A stretch of DNA of 64,000 nucleotides. Origin: Veillonella_A intestinalis (GTDB lineage Bacteria; Bacillota; Negativicutes; Veillonellales; Veillonellaceae). The DNA lies in assembly GCF_943192895.1 (NCBI RefSeq), contig NZ_CALPCB010000002.1, positions 124,001-188,000 on the forward strand, in the 5' to 3' direction. The notes under the pieces were generated by a model. That model had not been told where the DNA came from. It made no database searches and worked only from the letters and a program-made list of their open reading frames with translations. The stretch's first letter is position 1. Every line of letters begins with the position of its first letter. Shown in pieces: positions 16,363 to 25,150 of this stretch. The position numbers and the translations under genes are program-made.

Positions 16363-17049
16363 ATGATTGAATTTAACCATGTCAACAAAGTGTACGACAA
16401 TGGATCATTAGCTTTGGATGACGTATCTATACACATTGAGAAGGGTGAGTTTGTACTCATTTGTGGGCCTAGTGGTGCTGGGAAATCCACATTTATTAAA
16501 CTATTGTCACATGAAGTAGTGCCTGATTCAGGAACGGTTGTCGTAAATGACATGGAAGTTTCTCATTTGAAAAAACGTAAAATTCCCTATTTACGTCGTC
16601 GCTTAGGCATTGTATTCCAAGATTTCCGTTTGTTACCGAATAAAACGGTATCTGAAAATATTGCCTTTGCGCTTGAAGTTATTGAAGAAAAACCAAAAGT
16701 TATTAAAGAACGTGTAGCTTCAGTTCTTGAGATGGTTGGGCTTAGTCATAAGGCGAATGATTTACCACAAGACCTAAGTGGTGGTGAACAACAACGCGTA
16801 GCTATTGCGCGAGCTATTGTTAATAAGCCATTAGTATTGATTGCTGACGAACCAACTGGTAACTTAGACCCTGCAACAAGTAAGGGAATTGTAGAATTAT
16901 TTAAGACAATTAATAATTCAGGTACAACTATTGTTATGGTAACGCATGATATGGAAATGGTTAAGTATTTGAATAAGCGGGTTATTGCATTGGAAGATGG
17001 CCGCGTGACGAGTGATAGAATGCGAGGTGCTGAATTCAATGAAGCTTAG
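16363..17049 (+). CDS. ftsE: Cell-division ATPase FtsE
   Basis: A 228-residue ABC ATPase of the FtsEX complex at the division site. Walker A GPSGAGKST, signature LSGGEQQR and Walker B LIADEPTGNLDP are present, together with VFQDFRLLPNKTVSEN typical of FtsE. The complex does not transport a solute; it transmits ATP hydrolysis across the membrane to activate a peptidoglycan hydrolase. ftsX overlaps its end by 11 nt, and the probable hydrolase partner is the M23 gene just after ftsX. Confidence 0.96.
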   Translation: MIEFNHVNKVYDNGSLALDDVSIHIEKGEFVLICGPSGAGKSTFIKLLSHEVVPDSGTVVVNDMEVSHLKKRKIPYLRRRLGIVFQDFRLLPNKTVSENIAFALEVIEEKPKVIKERVASVLEMVGLSHKANDLPQDLSGGEQQRVAIARAIVNKPLVLIADEPTGNLDPATSKGIVELFKTINNSGTTIVMVTHDMEMVKYLNKRVIALEDGRVTSDRMRGAEFNEA

Positions 17050-17926
17050 AACGTTTAGATACTTTGTGAAAGAAGCGCTTAAGTCTATGACCCGCAATGG
17101 TCTAATGACATTAGCGTCCATATCAACAGTGGCTTTATCGCTTTTTATCCTAGGTGTTTTTACATGCGGTGTAGTAAATTTAAACAACCTAGCATCTAAT
17201 TTAGAAAGTCAAGTTGAAATCAGTATTTATATGAAAGACGGTTTGACTACTAATCAAGTTATGGAAGTTGGTAAAAAGTTAAAAGCCTTACCAAAAGTTA
17301 AAAATATTGAATTTGTCAATAAAGATGAAGCTATGAAACGCTTTAAAGAGCGCTTAGGAGATCAACAAGGTTTAGTAGAAGCGTTAGATGGTAACAATCC
17401 ATTGCCATCGGCATATGTACTTACTTTCGAAGATCCAGAAGAAGTAAAAAATACAGCAAAATTAGTGTCTACTTTCCCAGAAGTTGAAAGTGCACATTAT
17501 GGTCAGGATATTATTGAACAAATTTTCAAAATGACCCAAATTATTCGCATTGGTGGCATTGCTTTAATTGCCTTCTTGGCCGGTGCTACTTTGTTTATTA
17601 TTTCCAATACGATTCGCTTAACAGTGTTCGCTCGTCGTAAAGAAATTGGCATTATGAAATATGTAGGGGCTACTAACTGGTTTATTCGTTGGCCATTTCT
17701 TATTGAAGGTATGCTCTTAGGGTTTATTGGTGGTGCAATCGCTACCGCTTGTGTATGGGAGTTCTATCATTTCATTACGGTGGAAGTAGAAAATTCCTTA
17801 GCCTTTTTACCATTAGTGCCTATGTTGCCATTCTTCTATGATTTAAGTGCTATTCTATTGGGCGTTGGTGTCTTAGTAGGGGCTATTGGTTCTACTATTT
17901 CGTTGAAACAATATATGAAAGTATAG
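17039..17926 (+). CDS. ftsX: Cell-division membrane protein FtsX
   Basis: 295 residues with four membrane segments: one near the N-terminus (about 20-45), then a large extracytoplasmic domain (about 50-165), and three at the C-terminus. MKLRTFRYFVKEALKSMTRNG is the family start. The ATG at 17039, 9 nt after GAGGTG (17024-17029), is preferred over an in-frame GTG at 17012. It forms a complex with FtsE and uses its outer loop to bind a coiled-coil hydrolase or activator. Confidence 0.96.
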   Translation: MKLRTFRYFVKEALKSMTRNGLMTLASISTVALSLFILGVFTCGVVNLNNLASNLESQVEISIYMKDGLTTNQVMEVGKKLKALPKVKNIEFVNKDEAMKRFKERLGDQQGLVEALDGNNPLPSAYVLTFEDPEEVKNTAKLVSTFPEVESAHYGQDIIEQIFKMTQIIRIGGIALIAFLAGATLFIISNTIRLTVFARRKEIGIMKYVGATNWFIRWPFLIEGMLLGFIGGAIATACVWEFYHFITVEVENSLAFLPLVPMLPFFYDLSAILLGVGVLVGAIGSTISLKQYMKV

Positions 17927-17941
17927 TAAAGAAGGGTATGT

Positions 17942-19132
17942 ATGGCAAATAATAAATTATCCATGCGTGTAGCAGCCGTTCTTTTAAGTACTACTGTATT
18001 AGCCTCAATTCCGTTTGGCACTATGAGAGCGGAAGATGAAGATTTAACTAATCAGCTAAGTGGCATTCAACAGCAAATGGAAGAAGCAAGTAACAAGAAA
18101 GCCAATGCAGAGATTACTATTATCAATGTATCTGAACAATTACATCAGATTCAGGTGGAATTAGATGAGGCAACAGCGAATTTAAAAAATTACGAACAGC
18201 AGCGCATGGCTGTAGAAAATGAAATTGTAAAAAATGAAAAACTATTAGCAGAAGCACAAGCTCGTTTAGCTACTCGTGAAGGAGTTTTTAATAAACGCGT
18301 TCGTGATATTTATATCAATGGGCGTCTTAGCTATTTAGAAGTTATTATTGGTGCTAAGGATTTTAGTGATTTTGCCAATCGTTTAGAAATGCTTAAACGC
18401 ATTATTGATGCTGATATTAAATTAATTAGCAGTATTAAAACTGAGCGAGAAGAAATTGCTCAGCGTAAAGCTGAATTAGAGGCTGATCGTGCTAAAGTTG
18501 TTGAATTAGAAAATAAAGCACGGGAAGCTCAGGCTGTTATTCAGAAGAAAAAGGATGAACAGTCGGCTATTTTGGCCCAAGCACAAAATGATAAAGCTGT
18601 AGCAGAACAGATGCAAGCCGATTTACAAGCATCTTCAAATGCTATTAAAGCTATGTTACAGCAACGAGCGGCAGAACGTGCCGCAGCGGCAGCCGCGGCT
18701 GCACAAAGTAGTGGCGGTAGCAGTGGCGGCTATACATATGTACAAGGATCTGGTGTATTAAGTTGGCCTGTATCAGGGGTTATCACTTCTGATTTTGGTT
18801 GGCGTGAGCATCCTATTTTCGGTCGTCAAATCCTTCATTCCGGCATGGATATAGGTGTTGATGAAGGGACACCAGTACATGCTGCTGATGGTGGTTATGT
18901 AGAATACTCCGGGTGGATGGATGGTTATGGTTATGTTGTAGTTATTGATCATGGTAATGGTATGTCTACTTTATATGGTCATAATTCAGATTTAGCTGTA
19001 TCCGAAGGCGAAACAGTAAGCAAAGGTTCTGTTATTGCCTATGCTGGTAGTACAGGGAACTCTACAGGACCTCATGTACATTTTGAAGTACGTATTAATG
19101 GTGATCCTGTAGATCCTCAAGGGTATTTATAA
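17942..19132 (+). CDS. EnvC/PcsB-like coiled-coil M23 peptidase, probable FtsEX partner
   Basis: 396 residues. A signal peptide (about 1-29) is followed by a long coiled coil (about 33-235), an Ala-rich and Gly/Ser linker (about 236-260) and a C-terminal M23 (LytM) domain. The M23 metal ligands seem intact: H in REHPIFGRQILHSGMD, the D of GMD and HVH in TGPHVHFEVR. An intact domain suggests a direct endopeptidase rather than an inactive EnvC-type activator. Its place straight after ftsEX and its coiled coil fit the known FtsX-hydrolase arrangement. It acts outside the inner membrane on peptidoglycan. Confidence 0.92.
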   Translation: MANNKLSMRVAAVLLSTTVLASIPFGTMRAEDEDLTNQLSGIQQQMEEASNKKANAEITIINVSEQLHQIQVELDEATANLKNYEQQRMAVENEIVKNEKLLAEAQARLATREGVFNKRVRDIYINGRLSYLEVIIGAKDFSDFANRLEMLKRIIDADIKLISSIKTEREEIAQRKAELEADRAKVVELENKAREAQAVIQKKKDEQSAILAQAQNDKAVAEQMQADLQASSNAIKAMLQQRAAERAAAAAAAAQSSGGSSGGYTYVQGSGVLSWPVSGVITSDFGWREHPIFGRQILHSGMDIGVDEGTPVHAADGGYVEYSGWMDGYGYVVVIDHGNGMSTLYGHNSDLAVSEGETVSKGSVIAYAGSTGNSTGPHVHFEVRINGDPVDPQGYL

Positions 19133-19133
19133 G

Positions 19134-20300
19134 ATGAAAAATAATTTTCTTAAAGGTTGGTTGCCAGGCTCTTTAAAGTCTGGTATCCAATTTGCCATTA
19201 AATTTACAGTGGCTGGTCTTGTATTTTTGTGGCTTGTATTTTGGTATATTTCAGGGTCTCCAGCAGGGGCTATTAAATTCTTTTTTACCTATTTTGTAGC
19301 CAGTCATTTTTATATGGAGCCGGTAGCTAAAACGACCTTGTTTGAAGGTAGTCTGGCCGGTATGGTTGACTCCTTAGGGGAGCCTCATAGCCAATTCTTA
19401 AATGAAAAAGCCTTTAACGATATTTATATGCAAACGTCTGGCAGCTATAGTGGTGTCGGTATTGTGTTAGGTCAAGATAAAGAAGGGCTTATGAAGGTGG
19501 CTACGGCCATAGAAGGTCAGCCAGCAGCAACGGCGGGTATTAAATCAGGGGATATCATAGTGGCTATTGATGGGATTAAAACCAGTACCTTAGCCATGGA
19601 AGATGCCTCTAAAATGATTCGTGGTGAAGAAGGCACCCAAGTTGTACTAAGTGTAATGCGTGATAATGAAATTAAAGAGTTTACGATTACAAGACAACAA
19701 ATTAGCCTTCCTACAGTAAAAGGTAAGATGTTAGACAATCATATTGGCTATATCCGAATCAGTCAGTTTGCTGAACCTACAGGTCCTGATTTTGCTAACA
19801 TTTATAATGAATTAAAAGAAAAGGGCATGACTAAACTTGTCCTTGATTTGCGTGATAATCCTGGTGGATTATTAACGACGGCACAAGAAGTGTCGGACTA
19901 TATTTTACCGGCTGGACCAATAGTAACGATTCAAGATCGGTCTGGTCGTATAGAATCTTATGATTCAAAAGGCTTAATGCCAACTATTCCTTTAGTTGTT
20001 TTAATTAATCAAGGTTCTGCTAGTGCTTCTGAAATTATTGCAGGGGCGGTGCAGGATGAAAAAGTAGGTACCATTGTAGGTACTAATAGTTATGGTAAAG
20101 GTACAGTTCAGACTGTATTAAGTATGTTAGGTGATGAAGGTATAAAAATTACCATTGCCAAATATCATACTCCAAATGACCGTGTTATTGATGGTACTGG
20201 TATTAAACCAGATGTAGAAGTAAGCCTTCCTGAAGGTGCTTCATCAGAAGCTGATGATACGCAACTTAAAAAGGCAATTGAGATTTTAATGACAAAATAA
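19134..20300 (+). CDS. C-terminal processing peptidase (CtpA/Prc family, S41)
   Basis: 388 residues. One N-terminal membrane anchor (about 20-45) precedes a PDZ domain (about 100-190) and an S41 catalytic domain. The dyad is likely Ser297 (NQGSASASE) and Lys322 (YGKGTVQ), 25 residues apart as in Prc. LRDNPGGLL is the carbonyl-binding strand. Such enzymes trim or degrade extracytoplasmic proteins. It begins 1 nt after the M23 gene, so a role in controlling that hydrolase, as Prc does for a hydrolase in E. coli, is attractive but inferred. Confidence 0.94.
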   Translation: MKNNFLKGWLPGSLKSGIQFAIKFTVAGLVFLWLVFWYISGSPAGAIKFFFTYFVASHFYMEPVAKTTLFEGSLAGMVDSLGEPHSQFLNEKAFNDIYMQTSGSYSGVGIVLGQDKEGLMKVATAIEGQPAATAGIKSGDIIVAIDGIKTSTLAMEDASKMIRGEEGTQVVLSVMRDNEIKEFTITRQQISLPTVKGKMLDNHIGYIRISQFAEPTGPDFANIYNELKEKGMTKLVLDLRDNPGGLLTTAQEVSDYILPAGPIVTIQDRSGRIESYDSKGLMPTIPLVVLINQGSASASEIIAGAVQDEKVGTIVGTNSYGKGTVQTVLSMLGDEGIKITIAKYHTPNDRVIDGTGIKPDVEVSLPEGASSEADDTQLKKAIEILMTK

Positions 20301-20305
20301 TAGGT

Positions 20306-20331
20306 GGCGGTAGCTAACAGCAGTTACCGCC
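20306..20331 (+). other. GC-rich hairpin without U-tract after the CtpA gene
   Basis: GGCGGTA (20306-20312) pairs with TACCGCC (20325-20331), with a possible inner GCT/AGC pair. There is no T run, so it is not a standard intrinsic terminator; it may stabilise or process the mRNA between ctpA and obg. Confidence 0.5.
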
Positions 20332-20360
20332 CATATTAGTATTAGTAAAGGATGAAAACT

Positions 20361-21635
20361 ATGTTTATCGATCGTGCACGAATTTTTGTGAAAGCCGGTG
20401 ACGGCGGCAACGGGATGAGTAGTTTCCGACGCGAAAAGTATGTTCCTAACGGCGGCCCAAACGGCGGCGATGGCGGTAAAGGAGCAGACATCATTTTAAA
20501 AGCAGACAGAAATATCAATACTCTTGTTGATTTTAGATATAAACGCCAATTTAAAGGGCCCGCTGGTGAAGGCGGGCAAAGCAGTAATAAATATGGTCGC
20601 GGTGCAGAGAATATGATTATTCCCGTGCCATTAGGAACTACTGTAAAAGACGAAGAAAGTGGCAAATTAATGGCAGATCTTATTGAAGATGGCCAGACTT
20701 ATGTAGTGGCTAAAGGTGGTCGTGGTGGTCGTGGCAATGCTCATTTCCATACAAGTGCTAACCGAGCACCTACGTTTGCAGAAAAAGGTGAGCCTGGAGA
20801 GGAACGTTGGCTACAATTAGAATTGAAAGTATTAGCTGATGTAGGTTTGTTAGGCTATCCAAGTGTTGGTAAGTCTAGTATTATTCGTAAAGTATCCTCT
20901 GCTAAACCAGAAGTAGCAGCTTATCATTTTACTACATTAACACCTGTATTAGGTGTAGTATCTGTAGGAGAAGGTCATAGTTTTGTTATGGCTGATATTC
21001 CGGGCCTTATTGAAGGGGCTAGTGAAGGGGTCGGTTTAGGGCACTCTTTCTTACGCCATGTAGAACGAAGTAATATTTTAATTCATGTTCTAGATGTGTC
21101 TGGTATGGAAGGGCGTGATCCGATTGAAGATTTCCATACGATTAATGCAGAATTAGCTAAATATAGTGAAAAATTAAGTAAAAAGCCACAATTAATTGCA
21201 CTAAATAAAATAGATATGTTACAAGATGAAGACACATTGCCTCGTGTAAGCGCCTATTTCACAGAAAAGGGTTATGAAGTTTTTCCAGTCAATGCATTGA
21301 CTGGTGAAGGTTTACCAGATTTGGTTGCACGAGCTTGGTATTATGTAGAAAATTATGTACCAGAGCCAGAAGCTGTAGACGATACTGTTTTATACGAAGC
21401 AAAACCAGATACAGACTTTACGATTACTCGAGGTGATGATGCTTCCTTTATTATTAGTGGTGCTCGCATAGAAAAATTAGTTGCTATGACTAATTTAGAT
21501 GATGAACAAGCACTTCGCCGTTTCCAAAAAATTTGGTCTTATATGGATTTAGATCGTCGCTTGAAAGAACGTGGCTGTAAAGATGGCGATGAAGTAGTCA
21601 TTGGGGATCAACGTTTTACATTCCATGATTTATAA
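20361..21635 (+). CDS. obg: GTPase Obg/CgtA
   Basis: 424 residues in the standard three-part layout: glycine-rich Obg fold (about 1-158), G domain with GYPSVGKSS, DIPGLIEGA and NKIDML (about 160-335), and a C-terminal OCT domain (about 345-424). It assists 50S assembly and responds to GTP, GDP and ppGpp. The second ATG (20361, product MFIDRARIFVKAGDGG) is chosen because AAAGGA at 20347-20352 is 8 nt before it and overlaps the earlier in-frame ATG at 20352. It starts a long run of closely packed genes to 28172. Confidence 0.97.
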   Translation: MFIDRARIFVKAGDGGNGMSSFRREKYVPNGGPNGGDGGKGADIILKADRNINTLVDFRYKRQFKGPAGEGGQSSNKYGRGAENMIIPVPLGTTVKDEESGKLMADLIEDGQTYVVAKGGRGGRGNAHFHTSANRAPTFAEKGEPGEERWLQLELKVLADVGLLGYPSVGKSSIIRKVSSAKPEVAAYHFTTLTPVLGVVSVGEGHSFVMADIPGLIEGASEGVGLGHSFLRHVERSNILIHVLDVSGMEGRDPIEDFHTINAELAKYSEKLSKKPQLIALNKIDMLQDEDTLPRVSAYFTEKGYEVFPVNALTGEGLPDLVARAWYYVENYVPEPEAVDDTVLYEAKPDTDFTITRGDDASFIISGARIEKLVAMTNLDDEQALRRFQKIWSYMDLDRRLKERGCKDGDEVVIGDQRFTFHDL

Positions 21636-21649
21636 GGGTAGGAGATAGT

Positions 21650-21937
21650 ATGACAGGGAAACAAAAACGATTTTTAAGAGCCTTAGCCAGTACGATGCCA
21701 GCTGTAGTTATGATTGGCAAGGGAGGCTTAGAAGATTCTGTGATTGATAGTGCTAGAGCAGCTATTACAGCACGAGAATTAATTAAGGTCAAAGTGCTGA
21801 ATAATTCACCGGTAGATCCAGCAGAAACATTTGAAGATCTAGCAGATATGTTAGGTGCAGAATTAGTTCAAGTTATCGGTCATAATGGAGTTCTTTATAA
21901 GGCTAAAAAAGAACCTAAAATTATTTTGCCTCGTTAA
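21650..21937 (+). CDS. yhbY: YhbY family RNA-binding protein (CRM domain)
   Basis: A 95-residue single CRM (CRS1-YhbY) domain, with the family motif MIGKGGLEDSVI in place of the usual GK-G loop. Homologues associate with pre-50S particles. It lies 14 nt after obg. The stop codon is inside a hairpin (TGCCTC 21927-21932 with GAGGCA 21939-21944) that sits just before the proB ribosome site. Confidence 0.92.
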   Translation: MTGKQKRFLRALASTMPAVVMIGKGGLEDSVIDSARAAITARELIKVKVLNNSPVDPAETFEDLADMLGAELVQVIGHNGVLYKAKKEPKIILPR

Positions 21938-21957
21938 TGAGGCAGAAGGAGACGCCT

Positions 21958-23112
21958 ATGAGTGAAAGAGAGCAAGTTGGAAATGTAGTAGGACGCCAAG
22001 AATTGGCGAATGCTAAGCGTATTGTTGTAAAAGTGGGGACCAGTACGCTTACCTATGCTAATGGTCGTTTGAATTTGAATCGTATTGAAGCTATTGTAAA
22101 GCAATTGGCAGATTTAGCCAATCAAGGCAAAGAAATGTTTTTAGTCAGTTCTGGTGCAGTTGGGGCAGGCTTAGCACCCTTAGGTTTTAAAGAAAAACCT
22201 AAGGATATTGCTATGAAACAAGCAGCCGCTGCTGTCGGACAAGGCATTTTACTGCATATGTATGAAAAATTATTTCGCGAATATGGACATACAGTGGGCC
22301 AAATTTTATTAACACGTGAAGATAGTACTCATCGTTCTCGTTATGTTAATTTGCGGAATACTTTATTTTCACTTATCGACTTAGGGGTTATTCCTATTAT
22401 TAATGAAAATGACGTAGTGGCTATTGATGAAGTTAAAATTGGTGATAATGATACTTTATCAGCTACTGTGGCCAGTATCGTAGAAGCTGATTTGTTGATT
22501 ATATTGTCTGATATTGAAGGTCTATATACAGCGAATCCGCAAACTGATACGACAGCTACCTTGATTACTGAAGTAGCAACTATAACACCACATATTTATG
22601 AAATTGCTGGTGGAGCTGGTACAGCTCGAGGTACGGGTGGTATGTTTACTAAAATAGAGGCTGCTAATATTGCTGTTAATTCTGGGGTTCATATGGTCAT
22701 TGCTTCTGGTGAACACAGTGACTCTATTCAAGTTGTGGCTAATGGTGGTTTACGGGGGACTCATTTTGTAGCGCGCCAAACAAAACCACATATGCGTAAA
22801 CGTTGGGTAGCTTTTGGTTCTCGTCTTAAAGGATCAGTTACTGTAGATGCTGGTTGTGCTAAGGCGATTTTGAAAAATGGCTCAAGTTTGCTGCCAGTAG
22901 GGATTATTGCAGTGTCGGGTGATTTTTTTGAAGGGGAAACAATTAGTATTATGTATGATGGCGAAGAAATTGCCCGTGGGATGGTTAATTTTTCGTCACA
23001 AGATATTGAGCAGATTAAAGGCTGTAACTCTCACGAAATAGCAGAACGTTTACAGGTTCAAACAGCCCATGCAGAAGCTATTCATCGTGATAATTTAGTT
23101 ATCCTCAGATAG
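21958..23112 (+). CDS. proB: Glutamate 5-kinase
   Basis: 384 residues, catalysing the first step of proline synthesis, ATP-dependent phosphorylation of glutamate. The amino-acid-kinase domain (about 20-275) shows VVKVGTSTLT, SSGAVGAGL, INENDVVA and GTGGMFTKIEAA. A PUA domain occupies the C-terminal 80 residues. The ATG at 21958 follows GAAGGAGA (21945-21951); another ATG at 21937, overlapping the yhbY stop, lacks a ribosome site. proA follows after 9 nt. Confidence 0.96.
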   Translation: MSEREQVGNVVGRQELANAKRIVVKVGTSTLTYANGRLNLNRIEAIVKQLADLANQGKEMFLVSSGAVGAGLAPLGFKEKPKDIAMKQAAAAVGQGILLHMYEKLFREYGHTVGQILLTREDSTHRSRYVNLRNTLFSLIDLGVIPIINENDVVAIDEVKIGDNDTLSATVASIVEADLLIILSDIEGLYTANPQTDTTATLITEVATITPHIYEIAGGAGTARGTGGMFTKIEAANIAVNSGVHMVIASGEHSDSIQVVANGGLRGTHFVARQTKPHMRKRWVAFGSRLKGSVTVDAGCAKAILKNGSSLLPVGIIAVSGDFFEGETISIMYDGEEIARGMVNFSSQDIEQIKGCNSHEIAERLQVQTAHAEAIHRDNLVILR

Positions 23113-23121
23113 GAGGTTCTT

Positions 23122-24381
23122 ATGACCGATTATGCGACACTATTTGAAACCATGGGGCAGCAAGCTCGTATGGCATCAACTCAACTTCAAGTAGCTACAA
23201 CAGAAACAAAAAACTCACTATTGGTATCCATTGCTGATATTTTAGAAGCTAATATAGCGGCTATATTAACAGCAAATGATGAAGATATGAAACAGGCTGA
23301 CTCCTATGGTTTACCTGCTATGATGTTAGATCGTTTACGTCTTACCGAAGATAGAATTAAACAAATGGCCTTAGGCGTACGGCAATTAGTAGATTTATCG
23401 GACCCTATTGGTGAGGTTATAGAATCTAGTACACGACCTAATGGGATGGCTATTACTAAAGTTCGTGTCCCTTTAGGTGTAATTGCTATGTTTTATGAGG
23501 CACGCCCTAATGTAACGGTAGATGCAGCGGCTTTATCTTTAAAAACTGGCAATGCAGTTATTTTGCGTGGTGGTAAAGAAGCATTTAATTCCAATCAGTG
23601 CTTAGTAACTTTAATTCGTCAGGCATTAACAGAAAATAATCTGCCAGCAGATGCAGTACAATTAGTGACTGTAACTGATAGAGCAGCTGTTTCAGATTTA
23701 TTAAAACAGCGAGAGTATATTGATGTCGTTATTCCACGTGGTGGGGCTGGACTTATCAAGCGCATTGTAGAAGAAAGCCGTATTCCTGTTATTGAAACGG
23801 GCAGTGGTGTTGTTCACGTTTATATTGATAAAGATTGTGACACTAATAAGATTGTACCAATTGTTATTAATGCAAAAGTACAAAGACCATCTGTGTGTAA
23901 TTCTGCAGAAACACTACTTATTCATGAGGAAGTAGCACCTAAGCTCTTACCTGAAGTAGCGCAGGCTCTATTTGCTAAGCAAGTAGAATTACGTGGGGAT
24001 GCTACTAGTCGTGCTATTGTGCCTGCTATTCACGAGGCTGATAGCGAGGCGTGGAGTACAGAGTACAATGATTTAATTATGAATGTTAAAGTCGTGTCAG
24101 ATGTGGCCGAGGCTATTCATCATATTAATCAGTATGGCACTAAGCATTCTGAATGTATTATTACTGAAAACAAAACAACCGCACAAACTTTTTTACAACA
24201 GGTAGATGCTTCGACTGTATATGTGAATGTATCTACTCGCTTTACTGATGGTTTTGAATTTGGCTTGGGTGCAGAAATCGGCATCAGTACACAGAAGTTA
24301 CATGCTCGTGGACCTATGGGCCTATTAGCTTTAACATCGTATAAATATTATGTTGAAGGGGATGGCCAAATTAGGTCATGA
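23122..24381 (+). CDS. proA: Gamma-glutamyl phosphate reductase
   Basis: 419 residues. The NADPH-dependent second step of proline synthesis gives glutamate semialdehyde. It has the aldehyde-dehydrogenase fold with FYEARPNVTVDAAALSLKTGNAVILRGG, the catalytic Cys in QRPSVCNSAETLL and GLGAEIGISTQKLHARGPMGL near the end. GATAGGAGG lies upstream. Its stop overlaps the start of the 49-residue membrane ORF (ATGA). Confidence 0.97.
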   Translation: MTDYATLFETMGQQARMASTQLQVATTETKNSLLVSIADILEANIAAILTANDEDMKQADSYGLPAMMLDRLRLTEDRIKQMALGVRQLVDLSDPIGEVIESSTRPNGMAITKVRVPLGVIAMFYEARPNVTVDAAALSLKTGNAVILRGGKEAFNSNQCLVTLIRQALTENNLPADAVQLVTVTDRAAVSDLLKQREYIDVVIPRGGAGLIKRIVEESRIPVIETGSGVVHVYIDKDCDTNKIVPIVINAKVQRPSVCNSAETLLIHEEVAPKLLPEVAQALFAKQVELRGDATSRAIVPAIHEADSEAWSTEYNDLIMNVKVVSDVAEAIHHINQYGTKHSECIITENKTTAQTFLQQVDASTVYVNVSTRFTDGFEFGLGAEIGISTQKLHARGPMGLLALTSYKYYVEGDGQIRS

Positions 24382-24527
24382 GTAAACAATGGTTTTATAA
24401 AGTGCAGGCCTATTGGCAGTACATGAAAAGTCCTAAAGGACGCTATGAGTGGCGCTCATATGGCATAGCACTTATATTGTGGATTATATTATCAATACTA
24501 GCTATGAGGATAATGGATAGTTTATGA
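24378..24527 (+). CDS. Small membrane protein, 49 residues, between proA and nadD
   Basis: The frame starts with an ATG overlapping the proA stop (ATGA at 24378-24381) and ends with a TGA that overlaps the nadD ATG in the same way (24524-24527). It encodes a basic, aromatic N-terminal half (KQWFYKVQAYWQYMKSPKG) and one strong transmembrane stretch (GIALILWIILSILAM), with a short tail. The exact fit between two four-base overlaps, without which a 142-nt gap would remain in a tightly packed operon, argues that it is real. No family is recognised. Translation probably depends on coupling to proA, as no strong ribosome site precedes it. Confidence 0.72.
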   Translation: MSKQWFYKVQAYWQYMKSPKGRYEWRSYGIALILWIILSILAMRIMDSL

Positions 24528-25135
24528 AAGTGACAGGTAAGATTGGTATTATAGGAGGTACCTTTAATCCCATTCATTTAGGCCATTTAATGATTGCTGA
24601 AATGGCTCAAGAGGCGTATGAACTTGAGCGTGTAATTTTCGTTCCTGCGTATCATCCGCCTCATAAACATGATGATGTGATTGAAGCACATTACCGCTAT
24701 GAAATGACAGCCGTTGCTGTTATGGATAATCCTAAATTTACCATCTCTGATGTTGAATTTAAACGAGAAGGTCCTTCGTACACCGTGGACACAATTAAAT
24801 ATTTTAAAGAATTATATGGTGATGACAAAGAATACTATTTTATTGCCGGGACAGATACCATTCAGGATTTACCCAATTGGAAATACATTCAAGAATTATT
24901 AGAACTTTGTCATTTTATAGGGGCAGTCAGACCAGATGGGTCAGCTGCTATTGAGCCAGTAATCCAGCATTTTGGCGAATTAGGGAAAGAACGAATTCAC
25001 TTATTGGAAGTTCCTTTAATGCAATTGTCGGCTACTGATTTGAGGGCCCGTTTGCGTACAAAACGCAGTGTTCGCTATATGATTCCTAAAGCAGTAGTTC
25101 AATATATTGCAAAACATGACATTTATAAAAAGTGA
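24524..25135 (+). CDS. nadD: Nicotinate-nucleotide adenylyltransferase
   Basis: 203 residues. It joins ATP and nicotinate mononucleotide to make deamido-NAD. The nucleotidyltransferase signatures are GIIGGTFNPIHLGHLMIAE (the HxGH is HLGH) and LSATDLRARLRTKRSVRYMIP, which holds the ISSTxIR-type motif. It overlaps the preceding small ORF by 4 nt and is followed 15 nt later by yqeK, the usual partner gene in Firmicutes. Confidence 0.96.
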   Translation: MKVTGKIGIIGGTFNPIHLGHLMIAEMAQEAYELERVIFVPAYHPPHKHDDVIEAHYRYEMTAVAVMDNPKFTISDVEFKREGPSYTVDTIKYFKELYGDDKEYYFIAGTDTIQDLPNWKYIQELLELCHFIGAVRPDGSAAIEPVIQHFGELGKERIHLLEVPLMQLSATDLRARLRTKRSVRYMIPKAVVQYIAKHDIYKK

Positions 25136-25150
25136 GGCAAGATTTTACGC

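Noticed and set aside
15933..16553. A 206-codon open frame on the - strand
   Set aside because: It lies entirely across tktC and the start of ftsE, with no ribosome site or recognisable protein; a shadow of strong + strand genes. Others such as 57348-57782 and 15231-15647 on the - strand were rejected for the same reason.
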